Source of the DNA: an uncultured Eubacterium sp.
Lineage (GTDB): Bacteria; Bacillota; Clostridia; Lachnospirales; Lachnospiraceae
Direction: 5' to 3'
Assembly (NCBI GenBank): GCA_910589665.1
Contig: CAJUTR010000013.1
Coordinates: forward strand, 5,249 to 69,248
DNA: 64,000 bases
The position numbers and the translations under genes were made by a program. A model generated the notes under the pieces. That model was not told the DNA's origin and did not search any database. It saw nothing but the letters and a program-made list of their open reading frames with translations. Within the stretch, counting starts at the first letter, position 1. The number at the start of each line of letters is the position of its first letter. Positions 15,981-24,556 of this stretch are shown here, in pieces.

Positions 15981-18650
15981 CTATGCAAGCTGAGACAGCC
16001 GTTCTTTGACCTGCGCCATCATGCCCTCATATTTTTCAAGTTTCGCCTTCTCCTCCTCGATCTTGCTGGCAGGAGCTTTGTTTACAAAGTTCGGATTGCC
16101 GAGCATCCCCTGGGAACGCTTCAACTCTCCGGCAAGGCGTTTTTCTTCTTTTCTCAACCGCTCGATCTCTTTTGCCACATCGACAAGTTCAGCAAACGGC
16201 ATGTAGATCGTTCCCTTGTCGATCACAACCGATACGGCATCCTGCTCAATGCCGGCCTTATCCTCCTGGATCACCACCTCACTGGCAAACCCAAGCGTCG
16301 CGAAAAATACACGGTTTTTCTCAAACATTTCCCGTACCGACGCATCCGCTGTCACTACGATGACTTTTGCCTTCTTGCTCGGAGGAACGTTCATCTCCCC
16401 ACGCACGTTACGGATACCCTTTACCGCTTCTTTGATGCGCTCCACGGCTTCCATATCAGCGTCAAACTCATCTGACTCACCAGACAAAACACCATTCCCA
16501 TCTCCGGTCGGCCAATTCGAAACCATGATAGACACGTCCTCATCTTCCATCAGCGTACAGTAGATCTCCTCCGTGATAAACGGCATGTACGGATGGAGTA
16601 GCTTGAGTGCATCGATCAGCACTGTTTTCAGCGTATACAGTGCGGCTGCCTTCGTCTCGTCCGCTTCATTGTACAGGCGCGGTTTTACCATTTCGATATA
16701 CCAGTCGCAGAACTCCTCCCAGATGAAATCGTAAATCTTTTGCACGGCGATACCGAGGTCAAAACTCTCCATCAATGCGGTCACATCCTTTGCCAGGCGT
16801 CTGCATTTGGCGAGGATCCATTTATCTGCCTGCGTAAACTGGGACGGGTCCGGCTCTTCGTGGGCGAGTTCTTCATTCTGATCAAAATTCATCATGATAA
16901 ACCGGGACGCGTTCCATACTTTGTTAGCAAAATTCCGGCTCGCCTCGACGCGCTCCCAGTAAAAACGCATATCGTTCCCCGGCGCATTCCCGGTAACGAG
17001 CGTCAGACGCAGCGCGTCCGCGCCATATTTGTCGATCACTTCGAGAGGATCGATTCCATTTCCCAGCGATTTACTCATCTTGCGTCCCTGGGAATCCCTG
17101 ACAAGTCCGTGGATCAGCACCGTATCAAACGGTACTTTTCCAGTATGCTCAATCCCGCTGAACATCATGCGCATGACCCAGAACGGAATGATGTCATATC
17201 CGGTCACGAGCGTACTCGTCGGATAGAAATAATTCATCTCCTCGGTGTCCTCCGGCCAACCGAGCGTGGAAAACGGCCAGAGTGCTGAACTGAACCACGT
17301 ATCGAGCGTGTCGGGATCCTGGCGCATTTTTTTACCGCATTTCGGGCAGACTGCTTGGTGTTCTTTCGTTACGACCAGCTCCCCGCACTCATTACAGTAA
17401 AAAGCCGGGATCTGATGCCCCCACCAGAGCTGGCGGGAAATACACCAGTCGCGTATATTCTCCAGCCAGTGGTAATAAATCTTCTTAAAATGATCTGGTA
17501 CAAAATTTGTTTCTCCTTTTTTTACCGCCTCGATCGCCGGACCTGCGAGCGGTTTCATTTTGACAAACCACTGCTTGCTCACCTTTGGCTCGACAGTCGT
17601 ACCACACCGGTAGCAGGTTCCTACGTTGTGGTCGTGGTCTTCCACTTTTACGAGCGCGCCCTCTGCCTCCAGATCTTCTACAATGGCTTTTCTTGCCTCA
17701 TAGCGGTCCATACCCGCGTATTTCTCGTAATCCTCTACTATCTTTGCATCATCCGTCATAACATTGATGACTGGGAGGTTATGGCGGAGACCTACCTCGA
17801 AGTCATTCGGGTCGTGCGCCGGTGTGATCTTTACCACGCCGGTTCCAAATTCCATGTCAACATATTCATCAGCGATCAGAGGGATCTCCCTGTGTACGAT
17901 CGGCAGCACGAGCTTTTTCCCGATCAGATCCCGGTATCGTTCATCTTTCGGATTTACCGCTACGGCCGTATCTCCGAGAAGCGTTTCCGGCCTCGTCGTC
18001 GCCAGATTGATCTCACCGCTCCCGTCGGCAAACGGATAACTCAGATGCCAGAAATGCCCTTTCTGGTCTTCATACTCCACCTCGGCGTCGGAAATCGACG
18101 TGCGGCAGTGCGGGCACCAGTTGATGATGCGCTCGCCACGGTAAATAAGCCCTTTGTCATATAACTTGACAAACACCTCTTTGACCGCCCGGTTGCAGCC
18201 CTCGTCCATCGTAAAACGCTCCCTCTCCCAGTCACAGGAGGATCCCATTTTCTTCAGCTGGGATACGATACGGCCGCCGTACTGCTTCTTCCAGTCCCAC
18301 GCCCGTTCGAGAAACTTTTCCCGGCCGATCTGCTCTTTCGTCAGCCCTTCCTCCCTCATCGCTTCTACGATCTTTGCCTCAGTCGCGATCGACGCATGGT
18401 CGGTTCCCGGAAGCCAGAGTGCTTCATACCCCTGCATCCGCTTAAACCGAATAAGGATATCCTGAAGCGTATTATCCAGCGCGTGCCCCATGTGAAGCTG
18501 CCCCGTTATATTCGGCGGCGGGATCACGATCGTATATGGTTTTTTATCCGGATTTACCTCCGCGTGAAAGTAATGCCGGCTGACCCACTTCGTATAGAGC
18601 CGGTCTTCGATGTCTTTAGGATCATAATTTTTTCCAAGTTCTTTTTTCAT
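15981..18650 (-). CDS. valS: Valyl-tRNA synthetase
   Basis: Class I aminoacyl-tRNA synthetase charging tRNA-Val. The 889-aa protein has the HIGH-type motif PPPNITGQLHMGHAL near residue 48, the KMSKS loop (QGRKMSKSLGNGIDPLEVI) near 520, the editing domain with FATTRPETLLGDTAVAV-type sequence (here INLATTRPETLLGDTAVAVNP), Cys pairs of a zinc finger (CNECGELVVTKEHQAVCPKCGKKM), and a C-terminal coiled coil (KEIERLRKEEKRLAGELKR). GGAGG lies 5 bp before the ATG at 18650, preferred over the ATG four codons earlier. Expression is controlled by the T-box leader directly upstream. Confidence 0.98.
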   Translation of the reverse strand: MKKELGKNYDPKDIEDRLYTKWVSRHYFHAEVNPDKKPYTIVIPPPNITGQLHMGHALDNTLQDILIRFKRMQGYEALWLPGTDHASIATEAKIVEAMREEGLTKEQIGREKFLERAWDWKKQYGGRIVSQLKKMGSSCDWERERFTMDEGCNRAVKEVFVKLYDKGLIYRGERIINWCPHCRTSISDAEVEYEDQKGHFWHLSYPFADGSGEINLATTRPETLLGDTAVAVNPKDERYRDLIGKKLVLPIVHREIPLIADEYVDMEFGTGVVKITPAHDPNDFEVGLRHNLPVINVMTDDAKIVEDYEKYAGMDRYEARKAIVEDLEAEGALVKVEDHDHNVGTCYRCGTTVEPKVSKQWFVKMKPLAGPAIEAVKKGETNFVPDHFKKIYYHWLENIRDWCISRQLWWGHQIPAFYCNECGELVVTKEHQAVCPKCGKKMRQDPDTLDTWFSSALWPFSTLGWPEDTEEMNYFYPTSTLVTGYDIIPFWVMRMMFSGIEHTGKVPFDTVLIHGLVRDSQGRKMSKSLGNGIDPLEVIDKYGADALRLTLVTGNAPGNDMRFYWERVEASRNFANKVWNASRFIMMNFDQNEELAHEEPDPSQFTQADKWILAKCRRLAKDVTALMESFDLGIAVQKIYDFIWEEFCDWYIEMVKPRLYNEADETKAAALYTLKTVLIDALKLLHPYMPFITEEIYCTLMEDEDVSIMVSNWPTGDGNGVLSGESDEFDADMEAVERIKEAVKGIRNVRGEMNVPPSKKAKVIVVTADASVREMFEKNRVFFATLGFASEVVIQEDKAGIEQDAVSVVIDKGTIYMPFAELVDVAKEIERLRKEEKRLAGELKRSQGMLGNPNFVNKAPASKIEEEKAKLEKYEGMMAQVKERLSQLA

Positions 18651-18745
18651 TTTTTCCTCCATTCCGCCGCGCTAGCGGCACGTTCTAATTTCCTCATCGT
18701 TCTCACTGTCTTCGGGCCTTTTATCATCACGCCTGCCTTTTTCAT

Positions 18746-19085
18746 CAAAAAAGCCCCGGGCTGGTATAACCCGAAGCGTTTATCTTACATATGCCGGTAC
18801 GGTACCACCCCATAAGGGCGAACTTCTGTCGCGGTACCACCTTATTTCAAATAAAGGAACTCTTTTCATACAGATTCCTTTATTCCTCATTATGCCGGTA
18901 ACGGGGCAAACCGTCATTTCCTACTAAGCTTCCACCCGTCTTCCATCTTCTGCGGCGGGACATCGTTCCGTTCAGAAATACAACTCCGAAGCTACTTCCA
19001 CCACACACTTCCCAGATGTCTTTCAGCCGGTGAACATCCTCTCTGCCGGGGTTCCATGATGTACTCCTCTTCCTCATCGTCTTTT
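18746..19085 (-). promoter_or_regulatory. T-box riboswitch leader of valS
   Basis: The minus-strand leader carries the hallmark T-box sequence GGTGGTACCGCG (18830-18841). It is followed by a terminator stem GCTTCGGG/CCCGGGGC (18753-18777) and a T-run (18746-18752). The 5' part opens with GATGAGGAAGAGGAGTA and contains a CAGAGAG element, as in Stem I. Uncharged tRNA-Val would stabilise the antiterminator. I could not assign the specifier codon with certainty. Confidence 0.93.
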
Positions 19086-19099
19086 CATTTATAGTAAAC

Positions 19100-19128
19100 A
19101 TCTTAAACAAAGTATCGCAGTTTGTCAA
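19100..19128 (-). promoter_or_regulatory. Promoter of the valS T-box transcript
   Basis: Minus-strand TTGACA (19123-19128) and TAAGAT (19100-19105) with a 17-bp spacer, just upstream of Stem I. Confidence 0.85.
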
Positions 19129-19323
19129 GAAAAAAGTTTTCTTCATACCTCAGATCGACATACTGGTTCGATGGCAAGAACATCATAAACGAAACATCCG
19201 TTTAAAAATCAATGGAAATCTTACGTATTTCTTAACACAAGAAAATAAAAATATGTTAAAATGATATAGGAATTGGCTTTTCGAAAATAAAATAAATCGG
19301 ACAATAAGAAAGGATTGCTTACT

Positions 19324-20592
19324 ATGAAGCCATTATTTTATATCCGCCTCTACGGCGGAGTTATGATAAAAAATTTAAAAGTCTTCGTCCGCTGGGGACT
19401 TTTTTCTATCTTTATCGGTCTGTTCGTTGGCGCTTTCAGCACGCTGTTTGCGTTCTGCCTGCGCCAGGTGACGGGATTCCGCACCGAGAATCCCTGGTTG
19501 ATCTTGTTCCTGCCGGCCGCCGGTATCATCATTGTTTTCTTATACCGGGTCCTCCACTACAAAAATGACAAAGGGACGAATCTCGTACTGTCTACGCTCC
19601 ATGCCAAATCCGAGATCCCTTTTAAAACAGCGCCGCTCATTTTCGTTGCCACGATCGTGACCCACCTGTTTGGCGGCAGTGCCGGTCGAGAAGGCGCAGC
19701 ACTGCAGCTCGGCGGGAGCCTCGGACAGCAGTTGGGGAGATTGTTCCGGTTTGACGAAAAAGACCAGCGCGTGGTTATCATGTGCGGCATGAGCGCGGCC
19801 TTTTCCGCCATTTTCGGCACGCCGATCGCCGCTGCTATCTTTTCTTTGGAAGTCGGCAGTATCGGCATCATGTACTATGCCGCGCTCGTTCCGTGCGTGT
19901 TTTCCTCACTCACGGCCTCGCAGGTTGCCGTCCATATGGGGATCGGTCCCGACGTATTCCATCTGACGGATATTCCATCGTTTCATGTCATACCGGGGTT
20001 GAAGGTCATTTTACTGGCGCTGTTATGCGCGGCGCTGAGCGTTTTGTTCTGTATTTCGCTGCACTCTCTCGGCGATCTTTATCGCAAACATTTGAAAAAT
20101 CCATATGTGCGTATCCTGTTTTCGAGCGCAGTCATCATAGGCCTCACGGTACTTCTCCAGACCGATGACTACATGGGTGCCGGCGTTCCGGTCATAGAAC
20201 GCGCCATCGAGGGCACGGTATCTCCACCCGCCTTTTTCTGGAAGATCATCTTTACCGCGCTGACGCTGGAAGCCGGTTTCAAAGGCGGAGAAATCGTCCC
20301 ATCCTTTTTCGTCGGCGCCACGTTCGGATGCCTGTTCGGACAGCTTCTCGGCCTCTCGCCCTCCCTCTGCGCAGCTGTCGGCATGATGGCGGTATTCTGC
20401 GGCGTGACAAACTGCCCCATCACGTCCATGCTCATTTCCTTTGAGCTGTTCGGTTATGAGGCAGTTCCTTATTTTTTACTCGGTAACAGCATCAGCTATC
20501 TGATGTCAGGTTATTATGGACTCTATCACGACCAGACGATCGTGTACTCCAAATATAAGACCGAATTTATAAACCGGCGTGCCAGAGAATAA
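19324..20592 (+). CDS. CLC-family anion channel/antiporter, fluoride-type features
   Basis: Polytopic CLC protein of about 422 aa. The gating-glutamate motif is present as GREGAALQLGGS near residue 120. The usual chloride-coordinating GSGIP motif is replaced by KGTNLVLSTL. Loss of that serine is a recognised feature of the CLC-F clade of F-/H+ antiporters, so fluoride export is a reasonable inference, but chloride cannot be excluded. No regulatory CBS domains are present, also as in CLC-F. AAAGGA lies 9 bp before the ATG at 19324; a second ATG at 19363 is possible. I saw no crcB (fluoride) riboswitch in the upstream 170 bp. The gene stands alone on the plus strand. Confidence 0.8.
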   Translation: MKPLFYIRLYGGVMIKNLKVFVRWGLFSIFIGLFVGAFSTLFAFCLRQVTGFRTENPWLILFLPAAGIIIVFLYRVLHYKNDKGTNLVLSTLHAKSEIPFKTAPLIFVATIVTHLFGGSAGREGAALQLGGSLGQQLGRLFRFDEKDQRVVIMCGMSAAFSAIFGTPIAAAIFSLEVGSIGIMYYAALVPCVFSSLTASQVAVHMGIGPDVFHLTDIPSFHVIPGLKVILLALLCAALSVLFCISLHSLGDLYRKHLKNPYVRILFSSAVIIGLTVLLQTDDYMGAGVPVIERAIEGTVSPPAFFWKIIFTALTLEAGFKGGEIVPSFFVGATFGCLFGQLLGLSPSLCAAVGMMAVFCGVTNCPITSMLISFELFGYEAVPYFLLGNSISYLMSGYYGLYHDQTIVYSKYKTEFINRRARE

Positions 20593-20616
20593 GGGGAGAG
20601 GGATTCTGATAAAACT

Positions 20617-21064
20617 TTATCTTCTGTACTCTGCTTCTAAAGGAGCCATGACCTCTGGATTCTGTTTAACCCAGGCCATAGCGCAGCTGCATAGAACGGA
20701 TGTCAAACGGTCATCGATAACGCCCTTCTCCCCATTCTCCTTTAGAAGCGTTACTAGAACGTCTGCCGTTTTCAAATCCTCTTCGTTAAATCCATTGCCC
20801 AATGTAAGATATTTCAAAAAGGCGTCTAACATTTTTTGAAAATCCTCGTCCCAGTTCATACAGCCATTGTCTAAATTCATACTGCACTCTGCCAGCTATC
20901 CAGATCATTTCTCCCTGTGCAGTCTGCGCTGTTCCAGATGACGGCACAAGATCATCCCATAACATCTGGAACGCTTTACCCTCATCCTCCTCATCCGGAA
21001 CATTGATGAGCGAAACGCCGTCATGGATCATTTTCTCTTTGGATTCTTTTTCATTTTCAGCCAT
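20617..21064 (-). pseudogene. Small uncharacterised gene split by a frameshift
   Basis: Two overlapping frames look like one protein. The first starts at 21064 after GGAGG (MAENEKESKEKMIHDGVSLINVPDEEDEG, then LWDDLVPSSGTAQTAQGEMIWIAGRVQYEF) and runs off frame into a meaningless tail. The second begins at 20880 in another frame (LDNGCMNWDEDFQKMLDAFLKYLTLGNGF to the stop at 20617) with no ribosome site of its own. Joining them at VQYEF-LDNG gives one continuous product of about 147 aa and needs only a short indel in the GAATTTAGAC stretch. No domain is recognised. It may be a genuine pseudogene or a sequencing error in the T-run. Confidence 0.6.
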
Positions 21065-21167
21065 TATCTTTTCCTCCATACTCCAATGTATTGCTGTGCT
21101 TAGTTTATCACATCCACATAGCATCTGCAAGATACCACACACTTTTTGATAGGCATTACGCTTTCTT

Positions 21168-21635
21168 TCATACGTATTTCTCAATACGGTTCCCATAAAA
21201 AGCCGCAGATTCATTCTCGGCTAGCGTCCTCGCATAGATCCGATCAGCAGTAACGATATGTCCATCCACCGATAACCCTTTTGAAAAAAGAAGCTCGATC
21301 AGCTTGTTAGCCGCCTCCGTACAATAGCCGGTCTTGCGATATGGCTTTGAGATATAAACTTCCAGCTCATGATGACGTTCCCTGTGAACCCCTGCACAGC
21401 CGATAAATTCCTGTGGATTTTCTTTGGTGAATAAGGAATAATAACACTCTTCCAATTCGGATCGTTCAAAGTAGTTTTCAAAGCTTTTTAAATATTTTTC
21501 CGAATAATCCACTCCGCAAAAAGAACGAAAATCTCCCTCTTTTGCAAGCATGTTCAAAAATGGTTCATTGTCCCGGCCATTGATACCGGGAACCAGCCAC
21601 AGTCGATCTGTTTCCATCGTCTCACCTGTATTCAT
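21168..21635 (-). CDS. GNAT-family N-acetyltransferase
   Basis: The 155-aa protein begins METDRLWLVP after a short lead, as in RimJ/RimL-type acetyltransferases, with FIGCAGVHRERHHELEVYISKPYRKTGYCTEAANKLIELLF forming the acetyl-CoA core (the usual RGxGxG/A is degraded to YRKTGYCTEA) and ENESAAFYGNRIEKY at the end. GAGGAG precedes the ATG at 21635; the longer ORF adds 13 codons without a ribosome site. The substrate is unknown. Confidence 0.72.
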   Translation of the reverse strand: MNTGETMETDRLWLVPGINGRDNEPFLNMLAKEGDFRSFCGVDYSEKYLKSFENYFERSELEECYYSLFTKENPQEFIGCAGVHRERHHELEVYISKPYRKTGYCTEAANKLIELLFSKGLSVDGHIVTADRIYARTLAENESAAFYGNRIEKYV

Positions 21636-21682
21636 AAAACGTTCTCCTCGTTTTGGGTATTGCGTCCCCTTCATTTCTCTAC

Positions 21683-21713
21683 AAAAAGAAAAACTCCGAA
21701 AAATCGGAGTTTT
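21683..21713 (-). terminator. Terminator of the tRNA operon
   Basis: Perfect 10-bp stem (aaaactccga 21690-21699, tcggagtttt 21704-21713) with a 4-nt loop and T-rich flank on the minus strand, directly after tRNA-Leu. Confidence 0.88.
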
Positions 21714-21718
21714 TCATA

Positions 21719-21804
21719 TGCTGGTAACCGGAATCGAACCGGTACGGGTGTCACCACCCACAGGATTTTAAGTCCTGGGCGTCTGCCAGTTCCGCCACAC
21801 CAGC
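21719..21804 (-). tRNA. tRNA-Leu (TAA)
   Basis: Minus-strand 86-nt type II tRNA with acceptor GCTGGT/ACCAGC, anticodon loop CTTAAAA (anticodon TAA), a long variable arm (TGGGTGGTGACACCC) and T-arm CCGGTTCGATTCCGG. CCA is not encoded. Confidence 0.95.
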
Positions 21805-21849
21805 AAATAAAATCGTGTCTGCCGCAATACATCACCTGCACGCAGCAAG

Positions 21850-21923
21850 CGACCCAGGAGGGACTCGAACCCTTGACCTCTGCCGTGACAGGGCAGCGCT
21901 CTAACCAACTGAGCTACTGGGCC
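21850..21923 (-). tRNA. tRNA-Asp (GTC)
   Basis: Minus-strand cloverleaf, acceptor GGCCCAG/CTGGGTC with one G-U pair, anticodon stem CTGCC/GGCAG and loop CTGTCAC (anticodon GTC), T-arm AGGGTTCGAGTCCCT. Confidence 0.94.
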
Positions 21924-21932
21924 AAATCAAAA

Positions 21933-22006
21933 TGGACCCTCGGGGACTCGAACCCCGGACCGTCCGGTTATGAGCCGGATGCTCTAACCAACTGAGCTAA
22001 AGGTCC
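21933..22006 (-). tRNA. tRNA with CAT anticodon, probably Ile2
   Basis: Minus-strand cloverleaf, acceptor GGACCTT/AGGGTCC, anticodon stem TCCGG/CCGGA and loop CTCATAA (anticodon CAT). The acceptor and D-arm (GGACCTTTAGCTCAGTTGG) resemble the Firmicute tRNA-Ile whose C34 is modified to lysidine, rather than elongator Met, which usually begins GGCGG. Identity between Ile2 and Met is inference. Confidence 0.85.
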
Positions 22007-22011
22007 TCAAA

Positions 22012-22083
22012 TGACTCCTACGGGAATCGAACCCGTGTTACCGCCGTGAAAGGGCGATGTCTTAACCGCTTGACCAAGGAGCC
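22012..22083 (-). tRNA. tRNA-Glu (TTC)
   Basis: Minus-strand cloverleaf, acceptor GGCTCCT/AGGAGTC, anticodon stem CGCC/GGCG with loop CTTTCAC (anticodon TTC), T-arm ACGGGTTCGATTCCCGT. First tRNA of the four-gene operon. Confidence 0.94.
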
Positions 22084-22155
22084 ATTGTCTTTTGCATACG
22101 CAAAAGCCATTAGAAATCCAATTGCCACAAAAATGTCTTTGTTGCAACAAGAATT

Positions 22156-22184
22156 ATATTATCACAATTTTTCTCATTTTACAA
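22156..22184 (-). promoter_or_regulatory. Promoter of the tRNA operon
   Basis: Minus-strand TTGTAA (22179-22184) and TAATAT (22156-22161), 17 bp apart, about 73 bp before tRNA-Glu. Confidence 0.72.
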
Positions 22185-22216
22185 GTCATATTTTAAAAAA
22201 ATTCATTTTTTAAATG

Positions 22217-23563
22217 CTAGTCTTCACTTCTAAAAAAAGCATCGACACTTTCTTTGATCACAGCCGGATCCAAATGCTTTAACAAATACCCAGCTGGTTT
22301 TAATGCCTTCACCTTTTTTACACTCTCCGGATCGTTTCTTCCCGTCAGGAAAATAACGGGAATATCCGCAAATTCCTGATCGGAGCGAAGCATCTCGAGC
22401 GTCTGCCTTCCATCACAGACCGGCATTTCATAATCCAAAAGGATCAGGTCCGGCTTGTTAAAGGCAATGTTCCGAATCGCAGAAAGACTCGACTCCGCCA
22501 GCGTGACATCATAGTCCTCCGTCAACAGATCACTCATATGTTGGCGCATGGTCATTGAATCATCCACAACTAATACATGCGGTTTTTCATTTGCGGTTTT
22601 CTGCTTTTCCAAATATTCCTTCACTTCGTCCATCGCGTTTTCTGCCTCAATCTGTATTCCGATGCCGCTCTCGAGCAGACGGGCCGCGTCCGAGCAATAG
22701 GCAAAATAACCAGCGCCAGTGTCAAACAGCAGGCTGATATTCGGCTGATCTTTTTCATAAACCTTTTGAAACTGCTCAAAGCTCAAAAGATTTTCCGATT
22801 TCAGTTCAAATTCATCTTCGGTCGGGAACTGTTCCATCACACGCTTCACAAACTGCCTGGCCGTATACCTGGTAGCGTGCAGGAGCATATTGTCCAATTT
22901 ATTTGTTTTGATGCCCATGATCTTCCCGACCGTATTGATCAGAAGTTTTTCCTCGAACACCAAAAAGTACTCCTGTTTCTTTTCATTGCGCTTTGTCCCA
23001 TAGATCAGACGGTAGTATATGCCGTTTCCGAACTTCTCTCCGTTATACGCATCGCTGATCAGATGTGACTCCATCTGAAACATATCAAACAAAAGCTGGG
23101 TAATGACTTTTTTTACCGCCTCTAAATGTTCACTGGGCAGAAGGTTCATCTGCTTTTTCGTGCGTTTTCCCGTGATGGCAACATCTTCGGTCAGCGTATG
23201 CCCGATCAGCCAGCCGGCACAAACGCCCAGAAAATGCTGCACCGAATCCGGGGAGTATTCCGATTCTTCCAGCTCCTTCTCCAGAGCAGGAAGCGTATTC
23301 TCGCGAAATCCCTTATGTAATCGCCTGTGCTGCTCCAGATCCTCATAATCAATAGAAGCCATATATTCTTCTTCATCCGAAAAATGATTGGCCGCGTGCT
23401 GTTTAAAAAATTTGATCCCCTCCCGGCACGCCCACTGGCGGGTCGCCTCTTCCTGTTGAAATAAAAGAAGTTTGTTTATGATCCTGAAAAGCTTTCTGTG
23501 CTCTTTATCTATCGTTTCAACACCGATATCGAACTCATCCTTCCATACAAACTGGTTATCCAT
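22217..23563 (-). CDS. Hemerythrin - CheX-like - receiver fusion protein
   Basis: Three domains are visible in 448 aa. Residues 1-130 form a bacteriohemerythrin (DIGVETIDKEHRKLF; HAANHFSDEEEYM; HRRLHKGF; GWLIGHTLTED), with the His/Glu/Asp pattern that binds a di-iron oxygen centre. Residues about 145-310 resemble the CheX/CheC phosphatase fold (EHLEAVKKVITQLLFDMFQ, then LVFEEKLLINTVGKIMGI). Residues 325-448 form a CheY-like receiver with the phospho-acceptor in LILLDYEMPVCDG and the conserved Lys in YLLKHLD. AGGAGG precedes the start. An O2 or redox-responsive signalling role is likely for an anaerobe; the CheX assignment is the weakest part. Single gene, no partner kinase adjacent. Confidence 0.8.
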   Translation of the reverse strand: MDNQFVWKDEFDIGVETIDKEHRKLFRIINKLLLFQQEEATRQWACREGIKFFKQHAANHFSDEEEYMASIDYEDLEQHRRLHKGFRENTLPALEKELEESEYSPDSVQHFLGVCAGWLIGHTLTEDVAITGKRTKKQMNLLPSEHLEAVKKVITQLLFDMFQMESHLISDAYNGEKFGNGIYYRLIYGTKRNEKKQEYFLVFEEKLLINTVGKIMGIKTNKLDNMLLHATRYTARQFVKRVMEQFPTEDEFELKSENLLSFEQFQKVYEKDQPNISLLFDTGAGYFAYCSDAARLLESGIGIQIEAENAMDEVKEYLEKQKTANEKPHVLVVDDSMTMRQHMSDLLTEDYDVTLAESSLSAIRNIAFNKPDLILLDYEMPVCDGRQTLEMLRSDQEFADIPVIFLTGRNDPESVKKVKALKPAGYLLKHLDPAVIKESVDAFFRSED

Positions 23564-23657
23564 TTCAAGTCCTCCTGCTACTATAGTCGTATCTATGATA
23601 TTTTAAATAAATGTGCCTTTAGTATACCATAAAATAGCAGCATTGACAATCATTCTT

Positions 23658-24476
23658 TTACAACATTTCGTCCAATCTGTCCCAAAATTCCTCCAGTGCC
23701 AGGTTGTTTTCGTGCATATAAGCAGCCGCCTTTTTACCGACATAGCGGAAGTGCCACGGCTCATGACGGATTCCCGTGATTTTTTCCTTTTCCTCGGGAT
23801 ACCTCAGAACAAAACCATAGCGCCAGCTGTTCTTGCACAGCCACTTATTTCCGGGTTCTTCCTTCTGCGACTGGTCCATCTGCATATTTTCCGAACAGAG
23901 GATGTCGAGCGCCAAACCTGTCTCGTGTTCGCTGTGACCGGCCGGCATCGTCTCCTTATATGTTTCCGCAAGCGCCCTTTTACGAGTCATTCCCTGATCC
24001 ATCAGCCGGCGCACATCCTCATCCACGAGTTTCTGTTGTTTTTCCCTGCTGCGCCAGACCGAGGCGATCCAGTACTGATACCCCTCATCCGATGCCGCGG
24101 CCAGCATATCTACGAGAGAACGGTACATCCGTTCTGACGCCTGCAGCCTTCCTCCACAGATCGAACGCAGGGACGGATCATAATCCTTGCCCAGCTTATG
24201 GTCCGCATTGACGAGGACCAGAACCTCTTTATTTTCCTCATATATATTCTGTGCTTTCTTCTCCCGTTTCTTCCCATTCTCCACCTGATCGTTTACATTT
24301 TTCGTCTTTCCTTCATCCTCTGGACAGTCATCCGCAGCCACCACCCCGTCCCCGACCCGGTATTCCATTTCCCCATACACTTTACCGCCCGGCAGGATAA
24401 AAAACATCCCAGTCAAGATGATCCCCTCCAGACAGATAATTCCTGCTGCCACCAAGAGCCATTTCCTTACTTTCAT
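23658..24476 (-). CDS. VanY-type D-alanyl-D-alanine carboxypeptidase
   Basis: M15B zinc peptidase that trims the terminal D-Ala of peptidoglycan stem peptides. The 272-aa protein has an N-terminal membrane anchor (WLLVAAGIICLEGIILTGMFFILP) and the catalytic motifs SVWRSREKQQKL, PAGHSEHETGLALDI and GIRHEPWHFRYVG, which carry the zinc-binding His and Asp and the catalytic Glu. GGAGG lies just before the start and is flanked by a perfect hairpin. It lies 80 bp downstream of the membrane protein and two-component system at 24557-27470, as VanY-like genes often do, although no vanHAX-type genes are present. Confidence 0.88.
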   Translation of the reverse strand: MKVRKWLLVAAGIICLEGIILTGMFFILPGGKVYGEMEYRVGDGVVAADDCPEDEGKTKNVNDQVENGKKREKKAQNIYEENKEVLVLVNADHKLGKDYDPSLRSICGGRLQASERMYRSLVDMLAAASDEGYQYWIASVWRSREKQQKLVDEDVRRLMDQGMTRKRALAETYKETMPAGHSEHETGLALDILCSENMQMDQSQKEEPGNKWLCKNSWRYGFVLRYPEEKEKITGIRHEPWHFRYVGKKAAAYMHENNLALEEFWDRLDEML

Positions 24477-24487
24477 AACAGTTCCTC

Positions 24488-24517
24488 CTTATCACATTTT
24501 TGTTCTTCTGTGATAAG
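24488..24517 (-). promoter_or_regulatory. Perfect 9-bp hairpin abutting the vanY-like ribosome site
   Basis: CTTATCACA (minus, 24509-24517) and TGTGATAAG (24488-24496) form a stem with a 12-nt loop; the last G of the stem is the first base of the GGAGG Shine-Dalgarno. It could hinder ribosome access or be a protein-binding operator. Confidence 0.45.
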
Positions 24518-24556
24518 TATAACTGTCCCTTGTAACAAACCGCCTTCATAACCGTA

